Numbered from the stretch's first letter, positions 1 through 9,368 are shown. The stretch is DNA of 64,000 nucleotides from JAGLOK01 sp963677605 (GCA_963677605.2 CAXXDX010000005.1:265818-329817); one strand, 5' to 3'. The notes: a model not told the origin generated them from the sequence alone. Numbers and translations: made by a program.

Positions 1-544
1 CTCCGACTGAAACCGCACCTTCCGCAGGAACCGTTACCGAAGTCTGGTCAATAATCTTTATTTCGTCCAAAGGAATGTCTTTATCTTCTTTTTTCGTATC
101 TTTGTCATTATCTTTTTTATCTTCGTCTTTTTCTTCTTCGTACTCTGTGTCAGTCACAGTAACCGTAACCACAGTGTCAAAATATTTTTCAAGATCGCCT
201 CGGGATTCCTCAGCTTCTATTTCAAATTCATACTCATCTATAACGCCTTCAACAGAGTACTCATCCTTGGCTTCTTTTTCATCGGTTATAGTATAGTCTT
301 CATCCTCAAACTCATCCTGATAAAAATCCATGACATCATCAACATCGTCTTCGGTTCCGTACTCTATCTCCCATTCACCTTCATCATATTCATAAGAATA
401 GACAATCGCGTCATCATATATAGGAATTTCTCTGTCAGGAAAGTCATCATAATCCACGCCTTTTTTATACTTTGCTGAAGCGCATCCCGCAAAAAGTGAA
501 GCAACTAAAACAGTCGCAAATAAAATGCATAATATCTTTTTCAT
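1..544 (-). CDS. Acidic lipoprotein, 3' end cut by the window edge
   Basis: The reading frame opens at an ATG at 544, preceded by an AGAGGTGGATT ribosome binding site, and stays open to base 1, so the C-terminus lies outside the window. The N-terminus is a Lys-Lys start, a hydrophobic stretch and a lipobox ending in FAGC at about residue 20, typical of a lipoprotein anchored on the outer face of the membrane. The mature part is very rich in Asp, Glu and Tyr, and near residue 150 has a Lys/Asp/Glu-only linker. No known domain is recognised. Paired TATAAT-like elements lie just upstream, so it is probably its own transcription unit. Substrate or partner is unknown. Confidence 0.75.
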   Translation of the reverse strand, partial: MKKILCILFATVLVASLFAGCASAKYKKGVDYDDFPDREIPIYDDAIVYSYEYDEGEWEIEYGTEDDVDDVMDFYQDEFEDEDYTITDEKEAKDEYSVEGVIDEYEFEIEAEESRGDLEKYFDTVVTVTVTDTEYEEEKDEDKKDNDKDTKKEDKDIPLDEIKIIDQTSVTVPAEGAVSVG

Positions 545-650
545 AATCCACCTCTGTAAAATTATACCTTGGATATTATATCACAAAAACGGCATATACA
601 AAGTATATACCACATCTTTTTATATAAACTTTTTCATCAATTGCTTGTGT

Positions 651-1721
651 CTAGTCAATCACTAAATCACACCGTGCCTTAACATCCATTTCAACAAAAT
701 ATCTGTTCTCCAACGGAATCCATTCATGAATAAACCGCTCCTTAATCTCCGGTGTGTTTCTCACAGAAAGTCTTTCAAGCTGCTTTTCATAGCTTACTTC
801 AAGATACACGGACAAATTATATGCATCCTCCAAATCCGGCCTCATGCAATACACTCCTTCAACAATGTTAAGCTTTTTAGCCTCCACATCGACAGGCTGT
901 GCAATCTCCATTTTAGAGCAGTCAAAGGGGCGATAGGAAAAATCCCCAGTTTGTTTCAGTTTGTCCAACACTTCTTCTTTAAACCGTTCGTAGTCCACAT
1001 TGCCGCCCGGCTCTAAAAGGCGTTTTTCGGTTCTCTGGTGTTTCTGCAAAAAGAAGCTGTCCATGTGAAATATGTTGCAGTCATATATCTCGGATAAATA
1101 ATCCGCAAGAGTTGATTTGCCTGATGTACACTTGCCTTCAATGGCAACACTTACACTTTCCTTTTGATCCATCAGTGAGTCAATTTTAATAAAAAGCGGT
1201 ATAAACCTAACCAAATCATTGCTTATAACCCGATATGCCGGATAATACTCCTCGTTAAATCTTGCAGTATGATGAACGGTGTTCATTCCCGATTCTTTGT
1301 ACTCTTTTATTGTTTTTTCTGCCTCTTTTTTTGAAAAGGGCAAAGCCTCTTTTTCACATAAGTCTATAATTATGTTAAGCTTTTTATCAAAATCATCTTT
1401 GCATTCTTTTTGCTGCCTGCTTGTGATTATAAAAAGCTTAAGCAATGTTTTCGGCTTAAGTCCGCACTCGTTTAGCACGTGAAGGTTCACCCTTGAAAAC
1501 CGCTCCCCTATTGGTTCGATAAGTTCTCCTTCTATATCGCTTTTTTCTATACGCGCAAGTTCATCTTGAAGATATTTCGCTGCCGCGTTTTCATCCGCAA
1601 CAAAATGCGCACAGCCGAACTCACTCTGATAAAGAGCTTTTATAATGTCTTGTATCTTAATCTTTGGATATTTAGCATATTGGTCTAAAATCAGTTTTTC
1701 AGCTTCGCTAATTGGCTGCAT
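651..1721 (-). CDS. Uridine kinase-like P-loop protein
   Basis: The C-terminal half carries a Walker A loop (EGKCTSGKST) followed by an HMDSFF element and an NIVEGVY strand, the layout of the uridine kinase/phosphoribulokinase-like nucleoside kinases that phosphorylate small hydroxyl substrates with ATP. The N-terminal half (about 180 residues) is a separate helical domain I do not recognise. The start is placed at 1721, where GGAG sits 7 bases upstream. A longer frame to 1778 exists but has no ribosome binding site and begins with an unlikely extension. The protein is cytoplasmic and about 356 residues long. The exact substrate cannot be read from sequence; the kinase fold is fairly sure. 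Confidence 0.7.
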   Translation of the reverse strand: MQPISEAEKLILDQYAKYPKIKIQDIIKALYQSEFGCAHFVADENAAAKYLQDELARIEKSDIEGELIEPIGERFSRVNLHVLNECGLKPKTLLKLFIITSRQQKECKDDFDKKLNIIIDLCEKEALPFSKKEAEKTIKEYKESGMNTVHHTARFNEEYYPAYRVISNDLVRFIPLFIKIDSLMDQKESVSVAIEGKCTSGKSTLADYLSEIYDCNIFHMDSFFLQKHQRTEKRLLEPGGNVDYERFKEEVLDKLKQTGDFSYRPFDCSKMEIAQPVDVEAKKLNIVEGVYCMRPDLEDAYNLSVYLEVSYEKQLERLSVRNTPEIKERFIHEWIPLENRYFVEMDVKARCDLVID

Positions 1722-1823
1722 CGTGTCTCCTAAATGAAAATAATACTTTCTATTGATATTGCGTTTAAATGCTATCATACATTAACTTTATGGTCAATTT
1801 GTGATAAATATTAATCTTAACAA

Positions 1824-1859
1824 TAAAAAAGCAGTCCGCCGAATAAAACGAGGGACTGC
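1824..1859 (-). terminator. Intrinsic terminator after the 1873-2751 gene
   Basis: On the minus strand a GGCAGTCC stem (1853-1860) pairs with GGACTGC (1831-1837) and is followed by a run of T, 14 bases downstream of the stop of the membrane protein gene. Confidence 0.75.
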
Positions 1860-1872
1860 CTGTATCTGGATT

Positions 1873-2751
1873 TTAGTTCACAAAAGTAGCTTTCACCCTT
1901 TTTGATATTTTAAAGTAACGCCATATGAGCACAAACAGCGTAATAGACCCAATAGTTGATGAGACCATTTGTATGTTAAATGTTTGTGTTCCCATTAGTA
2001 TTAAAATTACGCTCATTATAAAGCCTGTTATATAAAGCAATGCAAAATACATTTTCACAACTAATGGTGCCTGTTTCTTTTTCCCGAAAAAATAAACCAT
2101 TGTTATTAAACATGCGACAAGAGTAATTGCATGAAGGATTATTCTAACAACTGAGCCGCCATCATTAATCAATGGCATTATTCCTTGAACATTGCTTATA
2201 GCATTGAATATAAGAGTTAGCGCAAAAAGAACCAAAAGTCCGTTAATCCCAAACTTTTCTCCTTTTTTTGTTGTAAACCTTCCTGCCTCTTTGGATATCA
2301 ATCCATCGACAACTTTTTCTGTATTGAGTCTCTTATTCGATTTATTCTCAATGTGATTTATTATTGCTTCATACTGTTGTCTGTTTTCTTTAGGTAAAAT
2401 TCCTCTTATATATTTATTGTCGCCTTTTGTATGAAGCTCAATATCATTATCATACATAACCTTTTTAATTGATGCGATGTATACTGCAGATAATCCAAAC
2501 AAGCCAAATCCAATTCTGTCTTCCTTTAAGGTTATAATATAAACCATATTTTTCATTACTATAAAATAAACATACAGTGCAACTGCAGCCAAAATAATAA
2601 ACATATTAATAGCATTCATTGTAAGGCCTCTCATCTGAAACGCTTCCGCTGTATTAACGCTTAAAAAATAAAGATTAAAAATAAGTGCTATAGTATAAAT
2701 TGTGATAAGTAAAATCGACTTTTTATCTTGAGTAATTATTACTTTTTTCAT
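1873..2751 (-). CDS. Membrane protein with a PH-like cytosolic segment
   Basis: About 292 residues from the ATG at 2751, which has GGAGA nine bases upstream; the frame extends to 2811 but without a ribosome binding site. Two hydrophobic segments near residues 15-75 are followed by a soluble stretch (about 85-150) with the pattern of a bacterial PH-like domain (YIITLKEDRIGFG, ending in an IINHIE helix). Three more hydrophobic segments follow in the C-terminal half. No catalytic motif is visible. It is monocistronic, ending at its own terminator. The PH-like assignment is by pattern only and the role is unknown. Confidence 0.65.
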   Translation of the reverse strand: MKKVIITQDKKSILLITIYTIALIFNLYFLSVNTAEAFQMRGLTMNAINMFIILAAVALYVYFIVMKNMVYIITLKEDRIGFGLFGLSAVYIASIKKVMYDNDIELHTKGDNKYIRGILPKENRQQYEAIINHIENKSNKRLNTEKVVDGLISKEAGRFTTKKGEKFGINGLLVLFALTLIFNAISNVQGIMPLINDGGSVVRIILHAITLVACLITMVYFFGKKKQAPLVVKMYFALLYITGFIMSVILILMGTQTFNIQMVSSTIGSITLFVLIWRYFKISKRVKATFVN

Positions 2752-2908
2752 ATGCTCTCCAATGCCTAATAATATATTGTCTATTATTGTATATATTACC
2801 ACACAATGCATCTTATAGCATTAATAAACTGTTCAATTAATTTAATTTGGATATGTTTAAAAATTGTCTGCAATCGTCAGGCAGTGAACTAACTGTACCA
2901 TGGAAAAA

Positions 2909-3991
2909 TTACTCTTCCGTCACTACAACATTCTTTCCTGACTTTTTCCCCTTATACAAAAGCGCATCCGCCTTGTTAATCATTTCGACAACATTCTTTC
3001 CGGCACGGTATTGTTCGCATCCGATGGTTACTGTCATAGTAATGTTGCTAATCTCCTCGCATTCGACGCTTGCGGCAGCCACAGCAGCTCTCATGCGCTC
3101 CATCACTTGCTTTGCATCCTTCATGTCAGCATCAGGAAGAATAATCAAAAACTCCTCTCCGCCCCACCGTCCTACTATATCGTGTTTTCTCAACGCTTTA
3201 AGTGACGCCTTTGCAATGTTTTTCAAAGCTTTGTCACCGCACAGATGTCCGAATCTGTCATTTATCTTTTTAAAATCGTCAACATCCATAATGCCAATTA
3301 CAAACGAAGTCCCGTTTTTATCTGCAGAAACCATGATTTCATCAAGCTTTTTATACAAAAGCCTTCTGTTTGGAAGACCTGTAAGTTTGTCAAAGTTCGC
3401 AATGTACTCATTTTCATCGTTTAGCTTTTCCAGCTTATCTTCATATTCAATGACCGCATTACGGTATATTATAGTTGAATAGACAATAGCGCCGAAAGCA
3501 ACAAAAATATTGACATATCTGATTACTCCAACGAATTTCTCCATGCCTTCGATTATGTGCACTCTTGAAGAGCACACCACCTCAAGAACGGCATATTCAA
3601 TCAGGCATAAAATTGCAAGGAAAAAACCTGTCCTTTTTTTAAGCGCTTCAGTAATTAAAAATAGTATTATGCCTGTAAATAAAAAATAATGTGAATTGCT
3701 TTTTATTCCAAGAAAGAGCACACTTGAAATCACCAGTATAGAAAGATTGATGAAGGATAGAATCAGCGACAGCAAAACTCTCTTAATGCTTAAAAAATAT
3801 GCAATTATTAAAAACAGTATATATGTCCCAAAAATAAAAGCGGAAAGATAATAAAACTTCATCACAAAATACAAAATAGCATAAAGTGATGTTCCAACTG
3901 CCGCATAGCCATAAAGCGAGGCTATAGTTTTATATTGTCTGTTGCCGGTATTGCTTCTGTATACAGTCAGCAGGTGTTTAAAGATATTCAT
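2909..3991 (-). CDS. Membrane diguanylate cyclase (GGDEF)
   Basis: Converts two GTP to cyclic di-GMP. The N-terminal ~180 residues contain five to six hydrophobic segments. A short charged helix is followed by a complete GGDEF domain: FDKLTGLPNRRLL start, DVDDFKKIND metal/substrate segment, and the active-site motif GGEEF. No RxxD inhibitory site is obvious just before GGEEF. The start is taken at 3991 because MNIFKHL aligns with the start of the neighbouring paralogue and a GGAAGG lies upstream; the frame runs to 4030. It is a tandem paralogue of the gene at 4058-5137. The membrane part presumably senses a signal, which is unknown. Confidence 0.9.
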   Translation of the reverse strand: MNIFKHLLTVYRSNTGNRQYKTIASLYGYAAVGTSLYAILYFVMKFYYLSAFIFGTYILFLIIAYFLSIKRVLLSLILSFINLSILVISSVLFLGIKSNSHYFLFTGIILFLITEALKKRTGFFLAILCLIEYAVLEVVCSSRVHIIEGMEKFVGVIRYVNIFVAFGAIVYSTIIYRNAVIEYEDKLEKLNDENEYIANFDKLTGLPNRRLLYKKLDEIMVSADKNGTSFVIGIMDVDDFKKINDRFGHLCGDKALKNIAKASLKALRKHDIVGRWGGEEFLIILPDADMKDAKQVMERMRAAVAAASVECEEISNITMTVTIGCEQYRAGKNVVEMINKADALLYKGKKSGKNVVVTEE

Positions 3992-4057
3992 AAACCGCCC
4001 TTCCTTGTTCCTAAAAGCATATAGCTGCAATTCTTTAACGTGATATGTATTAAGGGT

Positions 4058-5137
4058 TTAGTCTCCAGTCACTACAACATTCTTCCCTGCATTTTTTCCT
4101 TTATACAGCAGAGCGTCCGCATTGCGGATAAGTTCGTCAAGCGTCACTGCCTGCCTATACTGCGCGCAGCCGACAGTGACTGTGACAGGCTGCTCCGAGT
4201 CTGTGCATTCCACAATTGTAGTTGCTATCATCTGTCTGACGCGTTCCATAATCTGCCGTGCATTTTCCATGTCCGTATCTGGAAGGATAACCAAAAATTC
4301 TTCACCACCCCAGCGTCCTATAACGTCATGTTTCCTAAGCGCTTTCCCCGTTGCTTTGGCAATGCTTTTAAGTGCCAGATCTCCGCATAAGTGTCCGTAA
4401 GTGTCATTGATATCTTTAAAATCGTCTATATCCAATATGCCTATTACAAAAGTCTGTTCATAGTCTGCTGCAACAACCATAAGCTCGTCCAGCTTTGCAT
4501 ATAAGTATCTTCTGTTAGGAAGTCCTGTAAGCTCGTCAAAGTTTGCCATATATTCATTCTTGTCATTCAATTCTTTTAATATCTTTTCGTTTTCTACAAC
4601 AGATTTCTTATACGCAGTTGTCGTATAAATTATCGCTCCGAAAGATATTATAATATTAAGATGACTGATTGCTGATAAAAACTGTTTTGGAACTTCAGCA
4701 AGAGGCTGAGCATCTCCAAAATAATGAGCCAACAGTATATACTCAACAATGCAAATAAAACCTACTATATACTTTACTCTTGATTTCATTGCCTCTGCCG
4801 AAGCAAAAAGGACAATCGCTGTAAACAGCAGAAAGTGTGAATTGCTTCGTATTCCCAAATACATTACGCTGAGAGTAACAAAAAAAGTAAGGTTAACCAA
4901 TGTAATAAGCATTGCCAACATCTGCTTGTTTATGCTAAAAAGATATATTGCTATTATAAACAATATAAATGCGGTGAATATAACAGCCGACAATACATAT
5001 AGCTCCATAACAAGATATGTAATGGAGTATGACAATGTGCCTACCAAAGCAAACAGAAAAAGAGATATAACAGGGCGATATTTCCTGTCTCTTCTGTTAT
5101 TATAATATGAACTTTTTATACGTTTGATTATATTCAT
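4058..5137 (-). CDS. Membrane diguanylate cyclase (GGDEF), tandem paralogue
   Basis: Same architecture as the gene downstream: five to six membrane segments, a linker helix, then a GGDEF domain with FDELTGLPNRRYL, DIDDFKDIND and GGEEF, all intact, so it should make cyclic di-GMP. AGGAGAGG lies 8 bases before the ATG at 5137. About 50 bases separate it from the HD-GYP regulator, and all four cyclic-di-GMP-related or signalling genes (7894 down to 2909) run in one direction, so synthesis and probable breakdown are encoded side by side. The duplication is old, since membrane domains differ substantially. Confidence 0.9.
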   Translation of the reverse strand: MNIIKRIKSSYYNNRRDRKYRPVISLFLFALVGTLSYSITYLVMELYVLSAVIFTAFILFIIAIYLFSINKQMLAMLITLVNLTFFVTLSVMYLGIRSNSHFLLFTAIVLFASAEAMKSRVKYIVGFICIVEYILLAHYFGDAQPLAEVPKQFLSAISHLNIIISFGAIIYTTTAYKKSVVENEKILKELNDKNEYMANFDELTGLPNRRYLYAKLDELMVVAADYEQTFVIGILDIDDFKDINDTYGHLCGDLALKSIAKATGKALRKHDVIGRWGGEEFLVILPDTDMENARQIMERVRQMIATTIVECTDSEQPVTVTVGCAQYRQAVTLDELIRNADALLYKGKNAGKNVVVTGD

Positions 5138-5183
5138 AAAAAGCCTCTCCTAAGAAGTCATACGCAAAAACATATAATAATTT

Positions 5184-6257
5184 TCATCCTTCAGTTTTTA
5201 TCTCCTGCTCTACTTCGTGAATTATATTAAAGATACTGTCTATATTTTCAAAGAAACACTCCGTTATAGCCGGATCAAATTTAATTCCGTTTTGCTGCTT
5301 TATAAACTCAAATATCTTCTCAAACTCCCATGCGTCTTTATATACGCGCTTTGTTGCCAGCGCATCAAAAACATCCACCAGTGCCACAATCCTGCTTAAA
5401 AGACCAATTTTATCTTCTTCAAGTCCGTTTGGATATCCCGAGCCGTCAAAGTTTTCGTGGTGCTCATATGCAATCTGAGCCGCCATCTGAAGCATTGGCC
5501 ATTCTGAATCCTTGAGTATCCCATAACCATACTCACAATGCTTTTTCATAAGCTCAAATTCATCAGCTGTAAGCTTTCCCGGTTTGTTCAATACATTGTC
5601 GTTTATAGCCATTTTGCCTATATCGTGCATTGAAGCTGCAAGGTTTACATGCTTTAGCCTGTCGCTGTCATATCCCATTTTCTGAGCAAGAAACTGCGAT
5701 ATAAGACCCACTCTTTTAACATGGTTTCCAATGTCTGTGCCCCTTGATTCTGCAATTTCACTCAAAGAATAAATAACTGTCTGCTGAGTCTTATCAATCT
5801 CATTATTAAGATTTTGAATTGTAGTTAATGAATTATATGAGCGAAGCGCGGTGATTACCACTGTTTTCAGGCTTTGCGCCGTAAGCTCTGTCTTTCCGCG
5901 ATAGTCGTTAATGTCATAATCCATAGTAACGCTTTCCTCAGGCGCCATACCGGGATTTCCAGTTCGTATTATCAATCGTATTCCGTCATTATGGAACTCA
6001 TCACGAATGCATTTGACAAGGTTTAATCCTGCCGCTTCATCTTCCATTACAACATCCAGAAGAGCTATTGCGATGTCCTGATGTTCCTTAAGCTTTTCTT
6101 TGGCTTCTTTTGCGGAATAGGCATGGATAAACTCGAGACCGCGTCCCTGAAACTTAAGCCTTTTTAAAATAAATTTCGTGACAGAATGAATGTCATGATC
6201 GTCATCGACAATCATTATTTTCCAAGGGTTATTGTTATCCATATGAAGTATGTCCAT
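5184..6257 (-). CDS. Response regulator with HD-GYP output domain
   Basis: Receiver domain at the N-terminus (IMIVDDDHDIHSV, phospho-acceptor Asp in LLDVVMED), a middle segment with the DINDYRGKTELT pattern of DUF3369-type regulators, then an HD-GYP domain: MHDIGKM holds the HD pair, followed by HCEYGYGIL, AYEHHENFDGSGYP. HD-GYP proteins hydrolyse cyclic di-GMP. Its ATG (6255-6257) overlaps the TAA of the histidine kinase by one base, with AAGGAG inside the kinase gene, so the two are translationally coupled and very likely cognate. All key HD and GYP residues are present. Confidence 0.92.
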   Translation of the reverse strand: MDILHMDNNNPWKIMIVDDDHDIHSVTKFILKRLKFQGRGLEFIHAYSAKEAKEKLKEHQDIAIALLDVVMEDEAAGLNLVKCIRDEFHNDGIRLIIRTGNPGMAPEESVTMDYDINDYRGKTELTAQSLKTVVITALRSYNSLTTIQNLNNEIDKTQQTVIYSLSEIAESRGTDIGNHVKRVGLISQFLAQKMGYDSDRLKHVNLAASMHDIGKMAINDNVLNKPGKLTADEFELMKKHCEYGYGILKDSEWPMLQMAAQIAYEHHENFDGSGYPNGLEEDKIGLLSRIVALVDVFDALATKRVYKDAWEFEKIFEFIKQQNGIKFDPAITECFFENIDSIFNIIHEVEQEIKTEG

Positions 6258-7894
6258 TATCTTTCTCCTTCATTCAATTCTATCATAAACTTAACACCTT
6301 CTCCCAGTTTGCTTATGCATTCTATAGAGCCGTTAAATTTTTGTGTAACAAGGCTGTATACTACAGATAACCCGAGACCGCTGCCGCCAAGCGACCTTTT
6401 TGTAGTAAAAAACGGTTCATATATGCGGGAAATCATTTCTTCATCCATTCCTTTTCCGTTATCAGAAAATTGTACGCTTATACCTTCAGGCTGCTTTTCC
6501 ACCTTGATATGTATATCGCCTTTTTCATGTTCATCATAAGCATGGATAATTGAGTTCATTATAAGGTTTGTAATAATCTGAGCAAAAGCACCCGGATAGC
6601 TGTTAAATTTAACGTCATCAGGGCAGTGGATATGAACCTTGATATTTCTGTGTTTAAGCGAAGGACTCATGCTAAGCAGTATCTCGTTTAGATACTCAAG
6701 CACATTGAAGCTTCGCTCCGGCTCACTTGACTGGTCTATAGAAAGTTTCTTAAATGCCTGAATAAGCTTGCCTGCACGCGTTAAGTTCTTCTCTATAATA
6801 GCTGCCGCTTCTTTTACATCTTCAAGATATTCATTTAACTGCTCTTTTGTGTAGCTTTCCGTTTTAACAAGATGGTCAAGAGACGCCGTTAAATCATTCA
6901 AATGAGATGAAGCGGTTATTCCTATTCCGACAGGTGTGTTGACTTCATGAGCAACTCCCGCCACAAGGCTTGCCAATGCATTCATTTTTTCAGACTCCAC
7001 AAGATAGTCTTTCATCTTTGTTATCTGGTTATATTGCTTCACAAGCTCTTCATTGGCATCTGATATTTCCTGATAGGAAAACCTAAGCTCCTGAGTTCGG
7101 TCCTCAACCTTTTTCTCCAACGTTTTGTTAAGCTCACGCAGTTCTTCTTCCGCCTTTTTTCTGCTTGATATATCTATGCCTATGCCAACAAAATTACTTT
7201 CTCCATCAATTTCAATAGGACATGCCGTGAAAAAAAACGGTATTTTTCTGCCATCTTTAGTCTGCAGATTTGCCTCAGCTTCACCATATCCTTTCTCTGC
7301 CACCTGAGAAAGCCCTGCTACAACAGCTTGCTGACTTTCAGGATCATCTTTATACCAGTCCATAAGTTGAAAATTGCGAAGTTCATCCTCAGTATATCCA
7401 GTCAAGCTTTCATGTGCGCTGTTCCAAAATACAAGCTCTCCATTTTCATTATACATATATAATAATCCGGGAATGCTGTTTATTATAGCATTCTGCAGAT
7501 TTTGTACTTTGCCCAGTTCCTGTTCAGCTTTAAATTTCTCGGTAACATCAATTGTCGTGCCAACCATTCCTATTAACTTACCGTTTTGATTGCGCAAGGG
7601 CGCAAGATAGTTCTCCAGATACAAATCCCCGAGCTTATGTATTTTGTATACTGATTCACCCTGAAGCGATCTTCTTACAGCTTCCAGTATATCAGGATAA
7701 TCTTTATACATTTCATAGACATCTCTGCCGACTGCTTCTCCGGGTTTCAAACCAATTTGCTGAAGACCTTTGCCCTCAGATACTGTAAATATGCCGTTTA
7801 AATCTATCTCATAAAAAATCATAGGAAGATTAGAAACCAGTCTGCTTTCAAAATTAAAGTCTTTCTTCTTTGATCTCTTGAAAAATTTAAACAC
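6257..7894 (-). CDS. PAS-containing sensor histidine kinase
   Basis: 545 residues, no membrane segment, so a cytoplasmic sensor. Two PAS domains (about 15-120 and 130-245; the second ends in the PAC-like GIGIDISSRKKAEEEL), then a coiled coil, an H-box with VAGVAHEVNTP (phospho-acceptor His near residue 320), and a HATPase domain with MNSIIHAYD, DNGKGM and GGSGLGLS boxes. The start is a GTG at 7892-7894 with GGGAG upstream. It overlaps its response regulator partner by one base. It probably controls the HD-GYP phosphodiesterase in response to an intracellular redox or ligand signal; the ligand cannot be read from sequence. Confidence 0.92.
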   Translation of the reverse strand: MFKFFKRSKKKDFNFESRLVSNLPMIFYEIDLNGIFTVSEGKGLQQIGLKPGEAVGRDVYEMYKDYPDILEAVRRSLQGESVYKIHKLGDLYLENYLAPLRNQNGKLIGMVGTTIDVTEKFKAEQELGKVQNLQNAIINSIPGLLYMYNENGELVFWNSAHESLTGYTEDELRNFQLMDWYKDDPESQQAVVAGLSQVAEKGYGEAEANLQTKDGRKIPFFFTACPIEIDGESNFVGIGIDISSRKKAEEELRELNKTLEKKVEDRTQELRFSYQEISDANEELVKQYNQITKMKDYLVESEKMNALASLVAGVAHEVNTPVGIGITASSHLNDLTASLDHLVKTESYTKEQLNEYLEDVKEAAAIIEKNLTRAGKLIQAFKKLSIDQSSEPERSFNVLEYLNEILLSMSPSLKHRNIKVHIHCPDDVKFNSYPGAFAQIITNLIMNSIIHAYDEHEKGDIHIKVEKQPEGISVQFSDNGKGMDEEMISRIYEPFFTTKRSLGGSGLGLSVVYSLVTQKFNGSIECISKLGEGVKFMIELNEGER

Positions 7895-8206
7895 TTTATC
7901 TGCTCCCTATTTTATTTATAATCAAATATCACCTATGAGTCCATACGTTTATATACTTATATATAATATGTTGTTGTCAGCTAAATTATATATTCAGCCG
8001 ATATATTTTAATTCTGGAGCAGTTATTATTATGTGTATTAGTATATAAATATTTTATCATAGAATTTTATTTCAGTCATTACCATTACATTAATCAATAT
8101 AGGTAAATTATGTGATTTCATTACATCTTTTAATATAACAAAACAGATAATCAAAGATTAAGTTACCTGCATCATGATATAATAATAAAAACATTGAGGA
8201 GCTACT
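7895..8206. other. Divergent intergenic region
   Basis: A/T-rich spacer between the divergent kinase and VOC genes. It must hold both promoters. A TATAAT at 8178-8183 lies 24 bases before the VOC start. No repeat or RNA structure is apparent. Confidence 0.4.
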
Positions 8207-8584
8207 ATGCAAATAGGACCACAAGTATACGTTAAAGACAGCTTGCAGGCTGCAAAAGATTATTGTGAGGCATTTGGCCTTGTGCCCAAAGTGGAGATGA
8301 AAACAGAGGACGATTCAGCCTACATGCACTGCGAACTATACTCCGGAGACGACAGATTTATGGCGCTTTCCGAAGCCCCGCCTGAATGCGACACTTCTAA
8401 AAAAGCTGTTTGGCAGCAGATGGCGTTTAACGTATGCCTCGGAAACCGCGAGGCAGTCAAAAAGGCTTTCGATGTGCTTTCTAAAGGCGGCACTGTTATA
8501 GACGGCCCAGGTGCCTGCCCGTGGAACGATTTCTGCTCAAATTTAATTGATAAATACGGTGTTTTCTGGTGGATAGCTATATAA
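8207..8584 (+). CDS. VOC/glyoxalase-fold protein (PhnB-like)
   Basis: 125 residues with the split beta-alpha-beta repeats of the vicinal oxygen chelate superfamily: VYVKDSLQAAKDYCEAFGL at the start, a MHCELYSGD strand, VCLGNREAVKKAF opening the second repeat, and GVFWWIAI ending. PhnB-type members often lack enzyme activity or bind small ligands, so the function is open. GAGGAG precedes the ATG, and TATAAT is at 8178-8183. It is monocistronic, on the plus strand between minus-strand genes. Confidence 0.75.
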   Translation: MQIGPQVYVKDSLQAAKDYCEAFGLVPKVEMKTEDDSAYMHCELYSGDDRFMALSEAPPECDTSKKAVWQQMAFNVCLGNREAVKKAFDVLSKGGTVIDGPGACPWNDFCSNLIDKYGVFWWIAI

Positions 8585-8688
8585 TGTTGTTGTTCAATTT
8601 TGAACACACAATATCTTGTGATTGTTAAAATATATTCAATGTAACTAGTTTTATTTTAGTTTTTTTATTAAAATGTGCTAAAAAACGC

Positions 8689-8717
8689 TTGACTTTATAA
8701 TCTTACAGTCCTATAAT
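8689..8717 (+). promoter_or_regulatory. Strong sigmaA promoter of the 8.7 kb RNA
   Basis: TTGACT at 8689-8694 and a perfect TATAAT at 8712-8717 are separated by 17 bases. No open reading frame follows for 300 bases on this strand; the structured RNA candidate starts 5 bases later. Confidence 0.85.
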
Positions 8718-8721
8718 AGAA

Positions 8722-8983
8722 AGTGCTCCAAGGAATACCGATAAGGTATGTACCTAAGCACAAACAGCCATATGAAAATATGGAAACAAAACGTGATATA
8801 TCGAAGGTCAAACTAAAATATATTACAGACTGAGTTTGTGAGATTAAATATTGGAGAAAGATTTAAAAATTTATTTTTAAATCAATCAAAAAAATTTGGT
8901 TCATATTCTAAGTTTAAAAAGTTTTGTGTAAAGAGTTTGTAAGTTTAGGAAACATTAATCTTAATAAGGGTTCGTTGGAGCAT
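8722..8983 (+). ncRNA. Candidate structured non-coding RNA (about 260 nt)
   Basis: A near-consensus promoter fires into sequence with no coding frame. The predicted transcript starts with GUGCUCCAA (8722-8730) and ends with UUGGAGCAU (8975-8983), which pair to close the molecule. Internal hairpins include AUACC/GGUAU with a further AGG/CCU pairing (8731-8755), CCAUAU-GAAA-AUAUGG with a GNRA-type loop (8768-8783), and a 10-bp A/U stem GAUUUAAAAA/UUUUUAAAUC around 8859-8882. A strong hairpin terminator lies at 9014-9047. I see no tmRNA tag, no SRP GGAAGGAAGCA-like core and no RNase P core. The family is not recognised; 6S-like or a novel class are both open. Confidence 0.6.
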
Positions 8984-9013
8984 TCTATTATGTAAAAAAA
9001 CAACCCTTTCATA

Positions 9014-9047
9014 AATGACCTTTAGTGCACCTGCGCTGGAAGTCATT
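9014..9047. terminator. Bidirectional hairpin terminator
   Basis: AATGACCTTTAGTGC pairs with GCGCTGGAAGTCATT around an ACCT loop, followed by CGTTTTAT on the plus strand and A/T-rich sequence on the other. It serves the RNA at 8722-8983 and the minus-strand gene ending at 9057. Confidence 0.75.
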
Positions 9048-9056
9048 CGTTTTATA

Positions 9057-9368
9057 TTAGCCTTGCTCGAGGTACTTGATATTCTTCCCTGTCGTTTTCG
9101 CATACTCAATTTCTGACTTTGTGCTGCTTCCGATATATCCGTCTTTGTTTATAACAAATATCTCATCCACCATGTCTATCTTTCGCTTATGCATGTCATC
9201 AAGCATTTCTTTTGTGCCTTCTGCCCACACTTCATCATCACCAGAGTGACCTAACAAACCAACTGAAATCACTATATTTCCTTGCAGGGTTAAATCTTTT
9301 TGCGCTTTAAGAAACTCCTCTTTAAAACTGGTACTTCCGCATAAAGTGATTACATTATACTTTTTCAT
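9057..9368 (-). CDS. Nucleoside 2-deoxyribosyltransferase-like protein
   Basis: 103 residues. VITLCGSTSFKEEF near the N-terminus, a long central helix with MLDDMHKRKIDMVDEIFVIN, and GSSTKSEIEYAKTTGK near the end match the Rossmann-like nucleoside deoxyribosyltransferase / DUF4406-type family, in which the final Ser-x-x-Glu and the GST loop line the nucleotide pocket. It is shorter than classical enzymes (about 150), so activity is uncertain. GGGGAG lies before the ATG. It sits next to hpt, consistent with a role in nucleotide or base salvage. Confidence 0.65.
   Translation of the reverse strand: MKKYNVITLCGSTSFKEEFLKAQKDLTLQGNIVISVGLLGHSGDDEVWAEGTKEMLDDMHKRKIDMVDEIFVINKDGYIGSSTKSEIEYAKTTGKNIKYLEQG

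Noticed and set aside
75..296. Serine-rich plus-strand open frame
   Set aside because: It is the antisense of the Asp/Glu-rich lipoprotein gene, which has a start, ribosome binding site and lipobox.
8722..8983. tmRNA, SRP RNA or RNase P RNA
   Set aside because: No tag-peptide frame, no GGAAGG-AGCA core and no RNase P conserved loops are visible.
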